Below, piece after piece: positions 51,814 through 61,413 of a stretch of 64,000 nt of DNA. The position numbers and the translations under genes were made by a program. Under the pieces are notes generated by a model that saw only the letters and a list, made by a program, of their open reading frames with translations, ran no database searches and had not been told where the DNA came from. Source of the stretch: Clavibacter sp. A6099 (GTDB lineage Bacteria; Actinomycetota; Actinomycetes; Actinomycetales; Microbacteriaceae); the NCBI RefSeq assembly GCF_021919125.1, contig NZ_CP083439.1:372001-436000 (forward strand). Reading direction: 5' to 3'. Within the stretch, counting starts at the first letter, position 1; every line of letters begins with the position of its first letter.

Positions 51814-53583
51814 TCAGCGCGCGGTCGGCGCGGCCCGGGAGGCCCCGGCCGACGGATCCCGCGCGAGCTGCACGTAGATCGACGGCAGCTGCGTGTCGAG
51901 CGTCGCCGTGTAGCGGGTCGCGGTGGCGAGGCTTCCGGTGCCTCCCGCCCACCGCGGGAGCTGCCGCGGGGTCTCGCCGGCCGCGGCGACGTACACGACG
52001 TACTCGCCGGGCGTGATCCCGTTCAGGCTGAAGCGGCCGTACTGGTCGGTGGACGCGACGAGGCCGGTGGTCGGGGCCACGCCCTCCGCGGCCTCGGCGA
52101 CGGGGACGAAGCGCACGGACACAGCGGGGGTGCCCACTCCGTCGGACCGGTAGATCTGGCCCTTCGCGCTCGCGCCGCGGTTGAGATCCACGTCGATCCC
52201 GGTGAGCGCCGTGCCCCACTGCGCGACCGTGACCGGCGTCGCGCTCTCCCTGTCGTAGGCGTCCGAGTACCACTCGCCGATGATGCCGCGGGAGTCGCCG
52301 ACGGGCGTCCCGACCTTGATCAGGTAGTCGCCGGGCTCCGCGCTCGAGAGGGTGTACCCGCCCTGCGCGTCCGTGGTCGTGGAGTCGAGGAGCTGGCCGT
52401 CGTACGTGCGGTAGGCAGCGACGGAGAGTCCCTTCGCGGGGGCGCCGCCCGTCGTCGTGACCGTGCCCTGGATAGTGGCGTACCGCTTGAGGACCACGTC
52501 CACGCGGACGGTCCCGTCGGCCTGCACCGCGAAGGTCTGCGCCCGCTTCACGTCGTTCGTCTGCCCGTAGTACTGGTAGAGGTACTTCCCGCCGACGTTG
52601 AAGAAGGCGTGCAGCCGGTACTCGCCCGGGCGCACGCCCGAGAAGGAGAACGCGCCGCCGACGACGCCGGAGACGAGGCCGTCGCTGAACTCGTAGGGCG
52701 CGGGCTCCAGGTAGATCTCGCCGGAGGACACGAGGTTGGCCGGATCCACGGAGTCGAGGTAGACGTTGCCGACCACCTTCCCGGTCGACGGCTGCTCGGG
52801 GAGGTCGACGCCGGCGGCCGCGACCGGGGCTGTCGCCGCGCTGGTGCGGGTGGTGGGCGTGATCCCGGGTGCCGTGCCGGTGACCGTCGCGGTGATCCGC
52901 TTCCCGGCGTCCGCGTCGACGGGCGTGTAGGAGATGGACGTCGCGCCTGCGACGGTCACGCCGTCCACGGCCCACGCGTAGGCGAACGACGCCGGGCGCG
53001 GGGTCCACACGCCCGCGACGGCGCGCAGCGGGCGGCCGACCTGCACGTCGCCGGTGATGACCGGGTCGGAGGCCTCGGTGAAGGGGGTCGTGGCGACGGG
53101 AGGCGTGGGGTCGGGCACGGGGTCCGCGGTCGGTGCCGGGGTCGGCGCGGTCGGCGTCGGCGTCGTGACGGCGGGCGCGACCGCGGTGGTCGGCCCGCTC
53201 GAGCGGGCGAGGGATGCGTACCCGCCCCGGCGCGCGGTGACCGTGAGGTCGATGCGCGCGCCGGCGTCCGCGGCGGTGAGCTTCAGCGTGGATCCGGTCG
53301 CGCCCGCGATGGCCACGCCGTCGCGCCACCAGCGGTAGCCGAACGTCGTGGGCTTCGGTGCCCATTCGCCGGTGACCGCGGTGAGCGTGGAGCCGACGCG
53401 GAGGGCGCCGGCGATGGTCGGCTTGGGTGACGCGGTGAAGGCCGACGCGGCGCGGGTCGCGCTGGCAGCGGCGCCGGCGGGCGCATCGGCCGCCGTGGCG
53501 GATCCCGCGATGCCCGCCTGCGCGGACAGGACGAGCGAGAGCGACAGCAGCCCGATCAGGGCGCGTCGACGTGGTGCGTGCAT
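51814..53583 (-). CDS. Secreted protein with two Ig-like modules and CnaB-like domains
   Basis: 589 residues. Signal peptide (1-32). Ig-like modules at about 49-136 and 168-255, each of the form PTIxG..VG..L.A..G.W.P....Y.WWRDG, joined by a Pro/Thr linker (137-167). From about 268 come three CnaB/carboxypeptidase-regulatory-like beta domains (VVGNVYLDSVDPANLVSSGE; TTDAQGGYTLSSAEPGDYLI; STDQYGRFSLNGITPGEYVV). Middle paralogue of the tandem set. No LPXTG motif. Confidence 0.8.
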   Translation of the reverse strand: MHAPRRRALIGLLSLSLVLSAQAGIAGSATAADAPAGAAASATRAASAFTASPKPTIAGALRVGSTLTAVTGEWAPKPTTFGYRWWRDGVAIAGATGSTLKLTAADAGARIDLTVTARRGGYASLARSSGPTTAVAPAVTTPTPTAPTPAPTADPVPDPTPPVATTPFTEASDPVITGDVQVGRPLRAVAGVWTPRPASFAYAWAVDGVTVAGATSISYTPVDADAGKRITATVTGTAPGITPTTRTSAATAPVAAAGVDLPEQPSTGKVVGNVYLDSVDPANLVSSGEIYLEPAPYEFSDGLVSGVVGGAFSFSGVRPGEYRLHAFFNVGGKYLYQYYGQTNDVKRAQTFAVQADGTVRVDVVLKRYATIQGTVTTTGGAPAKGLSVAAYRTYDGQLLDSTTTDAQGGYTLSSAEPGDYLIKVGTPVGDSRGIIGEWYSDAYDRESATPVTVAQWGTALTGIDVDLNRGASAKGQIYRSDGVGTPAVSVRFVPVAEAAEGVAPTTGLVASTDQYGRFSLNGITPGEYVVYVAAAGETPRQLPRWAGGTGSLATATRYTATLDTQLPSIYVQLARDPSAGASRAAPTAR

Positions 53584-53749
53584 GGATCCCCCGGTCCGGC
53601 GCCGCCGACCGCGGTGCCCGCTGCATGCCTACCGCGCGGAGCCGTCGGCTGTCGACGTGTCGCGCGGAACGGGGGCGCGACGGACCGCGCACGACGACGC
53701 CGCCACGACCCGGTGGGTCGCGGCGGCGTCGTCGGTCGGCGTCGCGCGG

Positions 53750-56014
53750 CTAGCGGGCGACCGGCGTCCCCGTGGTGACCACCGCCGGGGCCGAGCGGAT
53801 CGCGAGGGCCACGTCCTTGCCCGCGGGCACGACCAGCTCCGAGCGGTCGGCGCCGGTCCCGCCGTCCCACCAGCGGGACGACGGCACGTAGTCGCGGAAG
53901 TACGTCACCTGCACGCGGTAGGTGCCGGCGGGCACCGAGTCGAGGAACGCGTCCATGCCCGGGTCGACGAACGTGGTCCTCTTGGCGGTGCCGCCCTGGA
54001 ACAGGGTGACCTGGGCGTGGTCGGACCAGCCGGCCGCCGGCGTGCCCGAGATCGTGGCGGTCACCGAGGAGCTGACGACGAAGCGCGCGTCGACGGAGGG
54101 GAGGTCGGCGCGGCGCGTCGCGGTGTAGACCGTCGCCGAGGCGAGCGATCCGCTGCCGCCCAGCCACTGGGACGCGTACGAGGGAGCCTCGGAGCGGTCG
54201 GCCGCGACGAACACGTAGTACCGGCCGGGCAGGATCCCGGTGATGCGGAACCGGCCGGTCGCGTCGGTCGGCGCGCCGCCCACCGTCCGCGGGTCGGCGC
54301 CCAGCAGGGCCGCCGCCTCGGGGACGACGTAGACGCGCGCGCCCGCGTACGGCGATCCGTCCGGTGCGCGGACGATGCCTGAGAGCCGGGACCCGGCGTC
54401 CAGCGTCGGGTCGACGCCCGTCACGGCCTGGCCCCAGCCGACCGTGAAGCGCGTGGCCGCGTTGCGGTCGTCGGTGTCGCTGTACCACTCGCCGATGACG
54501 CCGTCCGGGTTCGTGAACGGGGCGGTGAAGTGCACCTCGTACTGGCCGGGGGTCAGCCCGTCGGCCACGAAGCGACCGGACGCATCCGTGGTCGCGCCGG
54601 AGACCTCGCCTCCGCGCACCCGGAAGACCTCGACCTGGGATCCGACCGCAGGGCGGCCGTCGGCCAGGGTCGCGGTGCCGCTGATGGTCGCGTAGCGCTT
54701 GAGCACGACGTCGAGCCGCACGGTGCCGTCGGCCTGCACGGTGAAGGTGCGGCCGTCCGTGACGCCGTCCGCCTCGCCGTAGTACTGGTACAGGCGCTGC
54801 CCGCCGACCGTCACGTTCGCGGCCAGCCGGTAGTCACCCGGCAGGAGTCCCTCGGCGCGGAAGGCGCCGTCGACGATGGGCGACGACGTGGCTTCGGCCG
54901 CTCCGACGCGGAACGGGGTGACCTCGCCGGACGAGATCAGGTTGCCGGGGGCGACGGAGTCGAGGTACACGCGGCCGACGATCGTGCCGGTCGCCTGCAC
55001 GGGCGGCGGGGTGGTGGCGGCGACGACCGCGGCCGTGCGGGCGCTCGTCCGGGCCGCCGGGTTGTAGCCGGCCGCGCTGCCGGTGACCGTGACGGTGATG
55101 CGCTTGCCGATGTCCGCGGCGACGGGCGTGTAGTACTCGCCCGTGGCGTTGGAGATCGCCTCGTCGTCGGCGAACCAGCGGAACTCGAAGGTCGGGTCGG
55201 GGCTCCAGGCGTTCGGCACGGCGCGCAGCGCGGAGCCGACGACGGCCGATCCGGTGATGGTGGGCACGGCCGTGGTGAGCGTGCCGCGGCCCACGGTGGC
55301 CGGCGTCGGCGCGCTCATGCGCACGGTGGTCGCGTAGCCGTCGCGGTACCCCGCGACCGACACCGACAGGGCGCGACCGAGGTCGGAGTAGGTCGGCGTG
55401 TAGGTGGATGCGGTGGCGCCGAAGATCGGCTTGTCGCCGACGAACCACTGGTAGGCGAAGCGCGGCGACGGGGACCAGGTGCCGGGCACGGCGGTCAGCG
55501 GGCTGCCGATGGTCGCGGTGCCGGTGATGGTCGGGACGGGCGCCGCGGTGAAGGGCTGCGCGGCGGGGGCGGCCGTCACGGCCGCGGTCGGGCCGCTCGA
55601 GCGGGCGAGCGACGCGTAGCCGCTCTTCGCGGCGGTGACCGTGACGGTGATCCTCTTCCCCTGGTCGGCGGCGACCGGCACGTAGCGGGCGGCGGTCGCG
55701 CCCGAGATCGCCACCCCGTCGCGCCACCAGCGGTAGGAGAACGAGTCGGGCGCCGGGGTCCACGTGCCGGTGACCGCGGTGAGCGGCGAGCTGACCTGCG
55801 CGGTGCCGGTGATGGTGGGTCGCGGCGACGCGGTGAACGCGGCGGCGGCCTGCACGGCGGCCGGGGCGGATCCGCGTGCCGCGTCGGGGGCCGCGGATGC
55901 GGTGGGCGTGGGCGCGTCGGCGGCGGATGCGCCGGAGGCGATCCCCACCTGCGCGGAGGCGACGAGCGCCAACGAGACGAGGCCGACGACGGCCCGACGA
56001 CGTGCAGATGACAT
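53750..56014 (-). CDS. Secreted protein with three Ig-like modules and CnaB-like domains
   Basis: 754 residues. Signal peptide (1-32). Ig-like modules at about 60-146, 155-240 and 246-330, then CnaB-like domains from about 341 (IVGRVYLDSVAPGNLISSGE; TTDASGRFVADGLTPGQYEV; PTDATGRFRITGILPGRYYV), and an extra C-terminal beta domain (TATISGTPAAGWSDHAQVTL). Longest paralogue, first of the tandem set in transcription order. Shine-Dalgarno AGGAGAG. Likely surface-exposed or released; partner unknown. Confidence 0.82.
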   Translation of the reverse strand: MSSARRRAVVGLVSLALVASAQVGIASGASAADAPTPTASAAPDAARGSAPAAVQAAAAFTASPRPTITGTAQVSSPLTAVTGTWTPAPDSFSYRWWRDGVAISGATAARYVPVAADQGKRITVTVTAAKSGYASLARSSGPTAAVTAAPAAQPFTAAPVPTITGTATIGSPLTAVPGTWSPSPRFAYQWFVGDKPIFGATASTYTPTYSDLGRALSVSVAGYRDGYATTVRMSAPTPATVGRGTLTTAVPTITGSAVVGSALRAVPNAWSPDPTFEFRWFADDEAISNATGEYYTPVAADIGKRITVTVTGSAAGYNPAARTSARTAAVVAATTPPPVQATGTIVGRVYLDSVAPGNLISSGEVTPFRVGAAEATSSPIVDGAFRAEGLLPGDYRLAANVTVGGQRLYQYYGEADGVTDGRTFTVQADGTVRLDVVLKRYATISGTATLADGRPAVGSQVEVFRVRGGEVSGATTDASGRFVADGLTPGQYEVHFTAPFTNPDGVIGEWYSDTDDRNAATRFTVGWGQAVTGVDPTLDAGSRLSGIVRAPDGSPYAGARVYVVPEAAALLGADPRTVGGAPTDATGRFRITGILPGRYYVFVAADRSEAPSYASQWLGGSGSLASATVYTATRRADLPSVDARFVVSSSVTATISGTPAAGWSDHAQVTLFQGGTAKRTTFVDPGMDAFLDSVPAGTYRVQVTYFRDYVPSSRWWDGGTGADRSELVVPAGKDVALAIRSAPAVVTTGTPVAR

Positions 56015-56200
56015 GACTCTCCTGGATCCCGACCGCGTCCGTGCGGCCTGCCCCAGTCCTATCGCGCGCTCGCCGTCCGGCGCCGTACCCAGTTCGGGCC
56101 GGAGGCCGGGGCGCGGGGGTCTCCCGTACCGTGGGAGCGCCGCCCGACGGGCGGCCGCATCCGCACCGACCCGCACCCGCACCCGCCCCGGAGGCTCCGC

Positions 56201-56863
56201 ATGGCCGCATCCACCCGCATCCTGCCGCCCCGGATCAGCGACCCGCGGCTCGACGGACTCGCCGACGGCGACCCGTCCGACCTCGACGCGCACGCGACCT
56301 TCGAGCGGCTGCGCTTCGCCGACGCCGACCTGACGGACGCCGACCTCGTCGACATCGGGTTCGAGGAGTGCGCGCTCGAGCGGATCCGCCTGCACGAGGC
56401 CGACCTCACCGCCGCGAGCCTCGTGGACGTGCTCGCCTCGCGCCTCGACGCGCCCGTGCTGAAGGCACCGCGGATCCGGATGCGCGACGTGCGCCTCGAG
56501 GGCTCGCGCGTCGGATCCGCCGAGCTCTACGACGCGTCGCTCTCCTCGGTGCACATCACCGACTGCCGGCTCGGCTTCGTGAACCTGCGCGGCTCGAAGA
56601 TCACCGACCTGCTCATCACCGACTGCGCCATCGAGGAGCTGGACCTCCGCGGAACCGCCGGCATGCGCATCGCGTTCGCCCGCACCACCATCGGCACGCT
56701 CGACCTCGCCGACTCGTCGCTCACGCACCTGGATCTCCGCGGCGCCGAGATCATGGACCTCGACACCCCCGACGGCCTCCGGGGCGCGGTGCTCGACTCG
56801 ACCCAGCTCATGGCGCTCGGCCCGGTCTTCGCGCGGCACTTCCGCGTGCGCGTCGAGGACTGA
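56201..56863 (+). CDS. Pentapeptide-repeat-like protein
   Basis: 220 residues. Repeated units of the A(D/N)Lxx type: RFADADLTDADLVDIGFEEC, HEADLTAASLVDV, NLRGSKITDLLITDC, HLDLRGAEI. These fold as a right-handed quadrilateral beta helix. Some members mimic DNA and protect gyrase, but no such link is visible here. No signal peptide. Converges with the iron-permease genes. Confidence 0.78.
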   Translation: MAASTRILPPRISDPRLDGLADGDPSDLDAHATFERLRFADADLTDADLVDIGFEECALERIRLHEADLTAASLVDVLASRLDAPVLKAPRIRMRDVRLEGSRVGSAELYDASLSSVHITDCRLGFVNLRGSKITDLLITDCAIEELDLRGTAGMRIAFARTTIGTLDLADSSLTHLDLRGAEIMDLDTPDGLRGAVLDSTQLMALGPVFARHFRVRVED

Positions 56864-56883
56864 GCGGCGGGGCGGCCCGCGGA

Positions 56884-57915
56884 TCAGCCGCCCGACGCCG
56901 CCCGGCGGGACGTGTCCGGCGACGCGAGCAACCACAGCAGGTAGAGGCCGCCGATCGCGGAGGTGGCGAGCCCGACGGGGATCTGGAACGGGCTGAGCAG
57001 GCGCCCGGCCACGAGGTCGGCGACGCTCAGCAGCAGCGCCCCGACCACGAGCGCGGCGAGCATGCGGCCTCGGCTGCCGGGCATCAGGCGGCGGGCGAGG
57101 TGCGGCGCGGCGAGCGCGACGAACCCGACCGGGCCCACGGCCGCGACGCCGACCGCGGCCAGCGCGACGCCGGCCGCGAGCAGCACGGTCCGCCACCTGC
57201 CGACGTCGAGGCCGAGCGCGCGGGCGGTGTCGTCGCCCATCTCGAGCATGCGCAGCGGCGGCTCGCCGAGGAACGCGAGCGGCACGATCACGGCCAGCAC
57301 CAGGACGGCGGGCGCGACCTGCGGCCACGAGATCCCGTTGAGCGTGCCGAATCGCCATGTCGCCGCCGCTTGCGCCAGCTCGAGGTCGCTGCGGGTGATG
57401 AGGAAGTCGTTGACCGAGGCGAGCATCGCGCCCACCGCGATGCCCACCAGCACGAGCCGCTCGCCCGTGGTCGCGGTGCGGGAGCTCATCAGGTGCACGG
57501 CGAAGGCGGTCGCGAAGCCGCCGACCACCGTGCCGAGCGCGATGGATCCGGCCGAGGACGGCGCCGCCGCGGTGGATCCCGTCACCAGGATCGCGACGAG
57601 CCCGCCGGTCGCCGCGCCCGTGCTGAAGCCGATGACGTCAGGGCTGCCGAGCGGGTTGCGCGAGACGCTCTGGAACACCATCCCGCTCAGGCCGAGCGCG
57701 GCCCCGACCGCGACCGCGCACACCACGCGCGGCAGCCGCTGGTCGGCGACGATGAAGCGGGCCTGCGCATCCCCGCCGCCGAGCAGGGCGTCGAGCGCCT
57801 GCGCCGGGGACAGGGGGTAGGCGCCCGTGCCGAGGCCGACCGCTGCGGCGCCGAGGATCGCGAGCACGAGGATCCCGAGCACGAACCGGTCGCGCCGCGG
57901 GATGCGCGGCCTCAC
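56884..57915 (-). CDS. Iron-siderophore ABC transporter permease 2 (FecCD family)
   Basis: 343 residues with about nine or ten membrane segments. FecCD signatures: LPRVVCAVAVGAALGLSGMV, FQSVSRNPLGSPDVIGFSTG and VGPVGFVALAAPHLARRLMP. The GTG start overlaps the first permease stop (GTGA). Together with it and the divergent binding protein it forms a siderophore uptake system. No ATPase gene is adjacent. Confidence 0.87.
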   Translation of the reverse strand: MRPRIPRRDRFVLGILVLAILGAAAVGLGTGAYPLSPAQALDALLGGGDAQARFIVADQRLPRVVCAVAVGAALGLSGMVFQSVSRNPLGSPDVIGFSTGAATGGLVAILVTGSTAAAPSSAGSIALGTVVGGFATAFAVHLMSSRTATTGERLVLVGIAVGAMLASVNDFLITRSDLELAQAAATWRFGTLNGISWPQVAPAVLVLAVIVPLAFLGEPPLRMLEMGDDTARALGLDVGRWRTVLLAAGVALAAVGVAAVGPVGFVALAAPHLARRLMPGSRGRMLAALVVGALLLSVADLVAGRLLSPFQIPVGLATSAIGGLYLLWLLASPDTSRRAASGG

Positions 57916-58919
57916 CGCGCGCCCGTCCGCCGGAGCACGAGCGCGAGCAGCACAGGCGCGCCGACGAACGCCGTGACGATGCCGGCCTCGAGCTCGCCGG
58001 GCCGCGCGACGATCCGGCCGAGCACGTCGGCGCCCAGCACGAGCAGGGGTCCGGCCGCCACGGATCCGAGCAGCACCGGCCGCTCGCGCCGCCCGAGGAC
58101 CCGGCGCACGGCGTGCGGCACGACGAGCCCGACGAACGAGATCGGCCCGGCGACCGCGGTGGCGGCGCCGCACGCGAGCGTCACGAGGGCGAATCCCGCG
58201 AGCCGCACCCGCCCGACGGAGCTACCGAGCGCGGTCGCCGTGTCGTCGCCCAGCGCGAGCACCGCGAGCGGGCGCACGAGCAGCAGCGCCCCGACGACCA
58301 CGACGACCGTGAGCGGGAGGAGCCAGACGAGGTCGGCGGGGTCGCGCGAGGCCACGGATCCGACCACCCAGGAGCGGTAGTCGCCGAAGGTCCGCGGGTC
58401 GGAGAGCGTGACGACGCCGGTGACGGAGGCGAGGCTCGCGGTCAGCGCGGTTCCGGCGAGGAGCAGGCGCGTGGGATCCGCGCGCGGCCCCGCCCGCATC
58501 CCGACGAGCACCACGACCACGGCGGCGATCGCGGCCCCGGCGAACGCGGGCCACGCGTATCCGGCCGCCGAGCCGACTCCGAAGACCGCGACGCTGAGCA
58601 CCACGGCGAGCGACGCGCCCGCGTTGACGCCGAGGAGGCCGGGCTCCGCGAGCGGGTTGCGGGTCATGGCCTGCATCACCACGCCCGCGACCGCGAGCAG
58701 CACGCCGACCGCGACCGCGAGGAGCGTGCGCGGCGCCCGCAGCTGCCAGACGATGATCGCGTCGCGGCTGCCGTCGTCCGGATGCTGGATCGCGTGCCAC
58801 ACGGCGTCGAGGGCGATGTCGCGGGATCCCGTCGCGAGGCTCACGGCGCACAGCGCGACGAGCGCGGCGAGGGCCACGACCGCGGCGGCGGCGGCGGGCG
58901 CGGGTCGGGTCGGTGGCAT
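57912..58919 (-). CDS. Iron-siderophore ABC transporter permease 1 (FecCD family)
   Basis: 335 residues with about nine or ten membrane segments. Signatures: WQLRAPRTLLAVAVGVLLAV, MQAMTRNPLAEPGLLGVNAG and AGPISFVGLVVPHAVRRVLG. Its promoter overlaps the iron box at 58927-58940, so it should be repressed when iron is plentiful. Confidence 0.87.
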   Translation of the reverse strand: MPPTRPAPAAAAAVVALAALVALCAVSLATGSRDIALDAVWHAIQHPDDGSRDAIIVWQLRAPRTLLAVAVGVLLAVAGVVMQAMTRNPLAEPGLLGVNAGASLAVVLSVAVFGVGSAAGYAWPAFAGAAIAAVVVVLVGMRAGPRADPTRLLLAGTALTASLASVTGVVTLSDPRTFGDYRSWVVGSVASRDPADLVWLLPLTVVVVVGALLLVRPLAVLALGDDTATALGSSVGRVRLAGFALVTLACGAATAVAGPISFVGLVVPHAVRRVLGRRERPVLLGSVAAGPLLVLGADVLGRIVARPGELEAGIVTAFVGAPVLLALVLRRTGAR

Positions 58920-58926
58920 GGCCGGG

Positions 58927-58943
58927 TAAGGCTACCCTAAGCT
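58927..58943. promoter_or_regulatory. DtxR/IdeR-type iron box overlapping divergent promoters
   Basis: TAAGGCTACCCTAA (58927-58940) closely matches one half-plus of the DtxR/IdeR consensus (TTAGGCTAACCTAA). The rightward -10 TAAGCT (58938-58943) and a leftward -10 TAGCCT (58935-58930) lie inside it, so a bound repressor would shut off both the permeases and the binding protein. Confidence 0.7.
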
Positions 58944-58949
58944 GCCTCG

Positions 58950-60023
58950 GTGATCATCGCCTCCCCACCCCGTCCCGACCGCCGTCCCACCCACCGCCGC
59001 CTCGCGGGCGTCGCGCTCGCCGCCACCGTCCTCGTCGCCCTCACGGCGTGCGCCGCGCCGGCCGCATCCACCGGCGGCACCGGCACCTCGGGCACCGGCG
59101 CCGCGGCCGACCCCGCCGGCACGGGCTACACCACACCCCGCACCATGCCCGAGGGCAAGGGCAGCGGCCAGCCCGACGACGTCTTCCCGCGCACCGTCGT
59201 CCACTTCGCGGGCACGACCACCATCCCGGCGGCACCGCAGCGCGTCGCCGTCATCTCGACCGGCCAGGCGGACTCGCTGCTCACCCTCGGCATCGTCCCC
59301 GTCGCCTCCACCGCGGCCGACGGCGCGGCCGTCGTCCCCGAATACCTGACCCGCGCGTTCCCCGAGGACGCCGACGCGCTCGCGGCCGTCGCGCCGCTCG
59401 GCGACCGCATCTCGCCCGACATCGAGAGCGTCGCCGCGGCGAAGCCCGACCTGATCCTCATGAACATCACCGGCAAGGACGCGGCCTCGCTCTACGCGAG
59501 CCTCTCCGCCATCGCGCCCACGGTCGCGACGCAGGGCACCGGCCTCTACTGGAAGCAGGACCTCCTGCTCCTCGCCGACGCGGTCGGCCGCACCCAGCAG
59601 GCCGCCTCCTGGCTCGACTCCTACCAGTCCGACGCGGCCGCGTTCGGCGCGGGCCTCGCCGAGCGCCCGGCCGTCTCGTTCCTCCGCTCCTCCGCCGACC
59701 GCATCCGCGTCTTCGGGGTGGCGTCCTTCGCCGGATCCGTGGCCGAGGACGCGGGCCTCCCGCGCCCGCAGGCGCAGGACTTCACCGACCAGACCTCCCG
59801 CGACATCAGCGAGGAGCAGATCGACCTGGCCGAGGGCGACCACGTGTTCGCGGGCGTCCAGGGCGGCGACGAGAAGGCCCTCACCGGGCTCCCGCTGTGG
59901 CCGACGCTGCAGGCGGTCGAGGACGACGCGGTCACCTTCGTGGACGACGACGTCTTCTACCTCAACACCGGGCCGACGGCGGCACGCTCGGTGCTCGCGG
60001 CGATGGAGAAGGCGCTCGGCTGA
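58950..60023 (+). CDS. Iron-siderophore ABC transporter substrate-binding lipoprotein
   Basis: 357 residues from a GTG six bases after TAAGCT (leaderless). Signal sequence with lipobox (LTAC), Gly/Ser/Thr linker, then a FecB/FhuD-like class III binding fold: FAGTTTIPAAPQRVAVISTG, VAAAKPDLILMN, and YLNTGPTAARSVL. It hands ferric-siderophore to the divergent FecCD permeases. Ligand identity is not evident. Confidence 0.87.
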   Translation: MIIASPPRPDRRPTHRRLAGVALAATVLVALTACAAPAASTGGTGTSGTGAAADPAGTGYTTPRTMPEGKGSGQPDDVFPRTVVHFAGTTTIPAAPQRVAVISTGQADSLLTLGIVPVASTAADGAAVVPEYLTRAFPEDADALAAVAPLGDRISPDIESVAAAKPDLILMNITGKDAASLYASLSAIAPTVATQGTGLYWKQDLLLLADAVGRTQQAASWLDSYQSDAAAFGAGLAERPAVSFLRSSADRIRVFGVASFAGSVAEDAGLPRPQAQDFTDQTSRDISEEQIDLAEGDHVFAGVQGGDEKALTGLPLWPTLQAVEDDAVTFVDDDVFYLNTGPTAARSVLAAMEKALG

Positions 60024-60029
60024 GCGCGG

Positions 60030-60551
60030 CTACGCGTCGCCGTCGATCCGCAGCTTGAACCCGACGTGCGAGGGCGCGTACCCGAGCCGCTCGTAGAAGC
60101 GGTGGGCGTCGATGCGGGCAGCATCGGAGGTGAGCTGGACGAGGGGCGTGCCGAGCGCGGGAGCTGCGGCATCGGCGACCCAGCGCATCATGGCCCCGCC
60201 GATGCCGGCCGAGCGCAGGTCGCTCCGCACCCGCACGGCCTCCACCTGGAGGCGAGAGCTGCCGCGCCGGGCCATGCCGGGGATCACCGTGAGCTGCAGC
60301 GTGCCGACGACCGCGCCGCCCGCATCGTGCGCCACGAGGAGGTCGTTCGCCGGGTCGGAGAGGATGCGCGCGAGCGCGTCGCGGTACAGGTCGACGTCGT
60401 CCGGATCCGCCCGGTCGCCGCGCGAGGCGCTCACGGGGTCGTCGGCGAGCAGCCCCATGAGCGGCGCGAGGTCGGCGGCGGTCGCGCGGCGGAGGATCAC
60501 CCCGTCGACGCGGGCGGCGAGCGGGACGGGGAGGGCGAGGTCGGCGAGCAC
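60030..60551 (-). CDS. GNAT family N-acetyltransferase
   Basis: 173 residues. The acetyl-CoA motif is VRVRSDLRSAGIGGAMMRWV (about 107-126), followed by RFYERLGYAPSHVGFK, the usual GNAT C-terminus. The start has an extra 18 residues before VILRRAT. Substrate unknown. It converges with the siderophore-binding gene, 6 bases apart. Confidence 0.87.
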   Translation of the reverse strand: MLADLALPVPLAARVDGVILRRATAADLAPLMGLLADDPVSASRGDRADPDDVDLYRDALARILSDPANDLLVAHDAGGAVVGTLQLTVIPGMARRGSSRLQVEAVRVRSDLRSAGIGGAMMRWVADAAAPALGTPLVQLTSDAARIDAHRFYERLGYAPSHVGFKLRIDGDA

Positions 60552-60603
60552 GCCCCCATCCTCCCCGCCGAGCGACGCGGCGGGGCCGACCTAGGCTGAC
60601 GAC

Positions 60604-61353
60604 ATGGACAGGAACCGGATCAGCGACCTCGCCCATGCCGACCACCCCATCGCCTCGCCGCTCAGCGATCACACCGTCGATCGCCTCCTCGCCGCCGCGG
60701 TCGCCGGGGAGGGCACGGTCCTCGACCTGGGATGCGGCGACGGCAGCTGGCTGCTGCGCGCCCTGCGCCGCGAGCCGTCACTGATCGCCGTCGGCGTCGA
60801 CCACTCCGACGCGGGCTTCGACCGAGTGCGCGAGCAGGCCGAGCGTGAGGGGCTCGCGCATCGCCTCGAGCTCGTGTGCGCCGATGCCCGCACGTGGACC
60901 TCCGCCGACCGGTTCGACGTCGTGCTCAGCGTGGGGGCGACGCACGCCTTCGGCGGCCTCGAGCAGACCCTGACCGCGATCGACGGGCACCTGCGCCTGG
61001 GCGGTACCGCGGTCGTCGGCGAGTGCTTCTGGGAGCAGGCGCCGACTCCGCGGGTGCTGGACCTGCTGGGTGCCGAGCCCGGCGACTACGGCGACCTCGC
61101 GGCCACCGTCGAGGTCGCCGCCGCGAACGGGTGGGTGCCGCTGCAGGGGCACGTCAGCACCGTGGAGGAGTGGGACGACTACGAGTGGTCGTGGACCGGC
61201 GCGCTCGCCAGGTGGGCGACGGAGCACCCCGACGACCCCGACCGGGAACAGGTGATGGGCGCATCGGTCGAGCACCGGCGGGCGTGGATGGGCGGATACC
61301 GCGGCACGCTGGGCTTCCTCACCATGGTGCTCGGTCGCTCGCCGTCCAGCTGA
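60604..61353 (+). CDS. Class I SAM-dependent methyltransferase
   Basis: 249 residues. Motif I is TVLDLGCGDGSWL (about 38-50), with an acidic VGVDHSDAGF motif II region and CADARTW. A C-terminal part rich in Trp/Asp (VEEWDDYEWSWTGALARW) probably forms the substrate lid. Substrate unknown. TAGGCT lies six bases before the ATG. Confidence 0.85.
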   Translation: MDRNRISDLAHADHPIASPLSDHTVDRLLAAAVAGEGTVLDLGCGDGSWLLRALRREPSLIAVGVDHSDAGFDRVREQAEREGLAHRLELVCADARTWTSADRFDVVLSVGATHAFGGLEQTLTAIDGHLRLGGTAVVGECFWEQAPTPRVLDLLGAEPGDYGDLAATVEVAAANGWVPLQGHVSTVEEWDDYEWSWTGALARWATEHPDDPDREQVMGASVEHRRAWMGGYRGTLGFLTMVLGRSPSS

Positions 61354-61364
61354 GAGGGCGAGCC

Positions 61365-61400
61365 CGGCGGGAGGGGGTGTCGAACCCCGCCCTCCCGCCG
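61365..61400. terminator. Bidirectional hairpin between the methyltransferase and hydrolase genes
   Basis: CGGCGGGAGGG and CCCTCCCGCCG form an 11-base perfect stem with a GC-rich loop, between two convergent genes. Confidence 0.6.
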
Positions 61401-61413
61401 AGCGACGCGGCGG

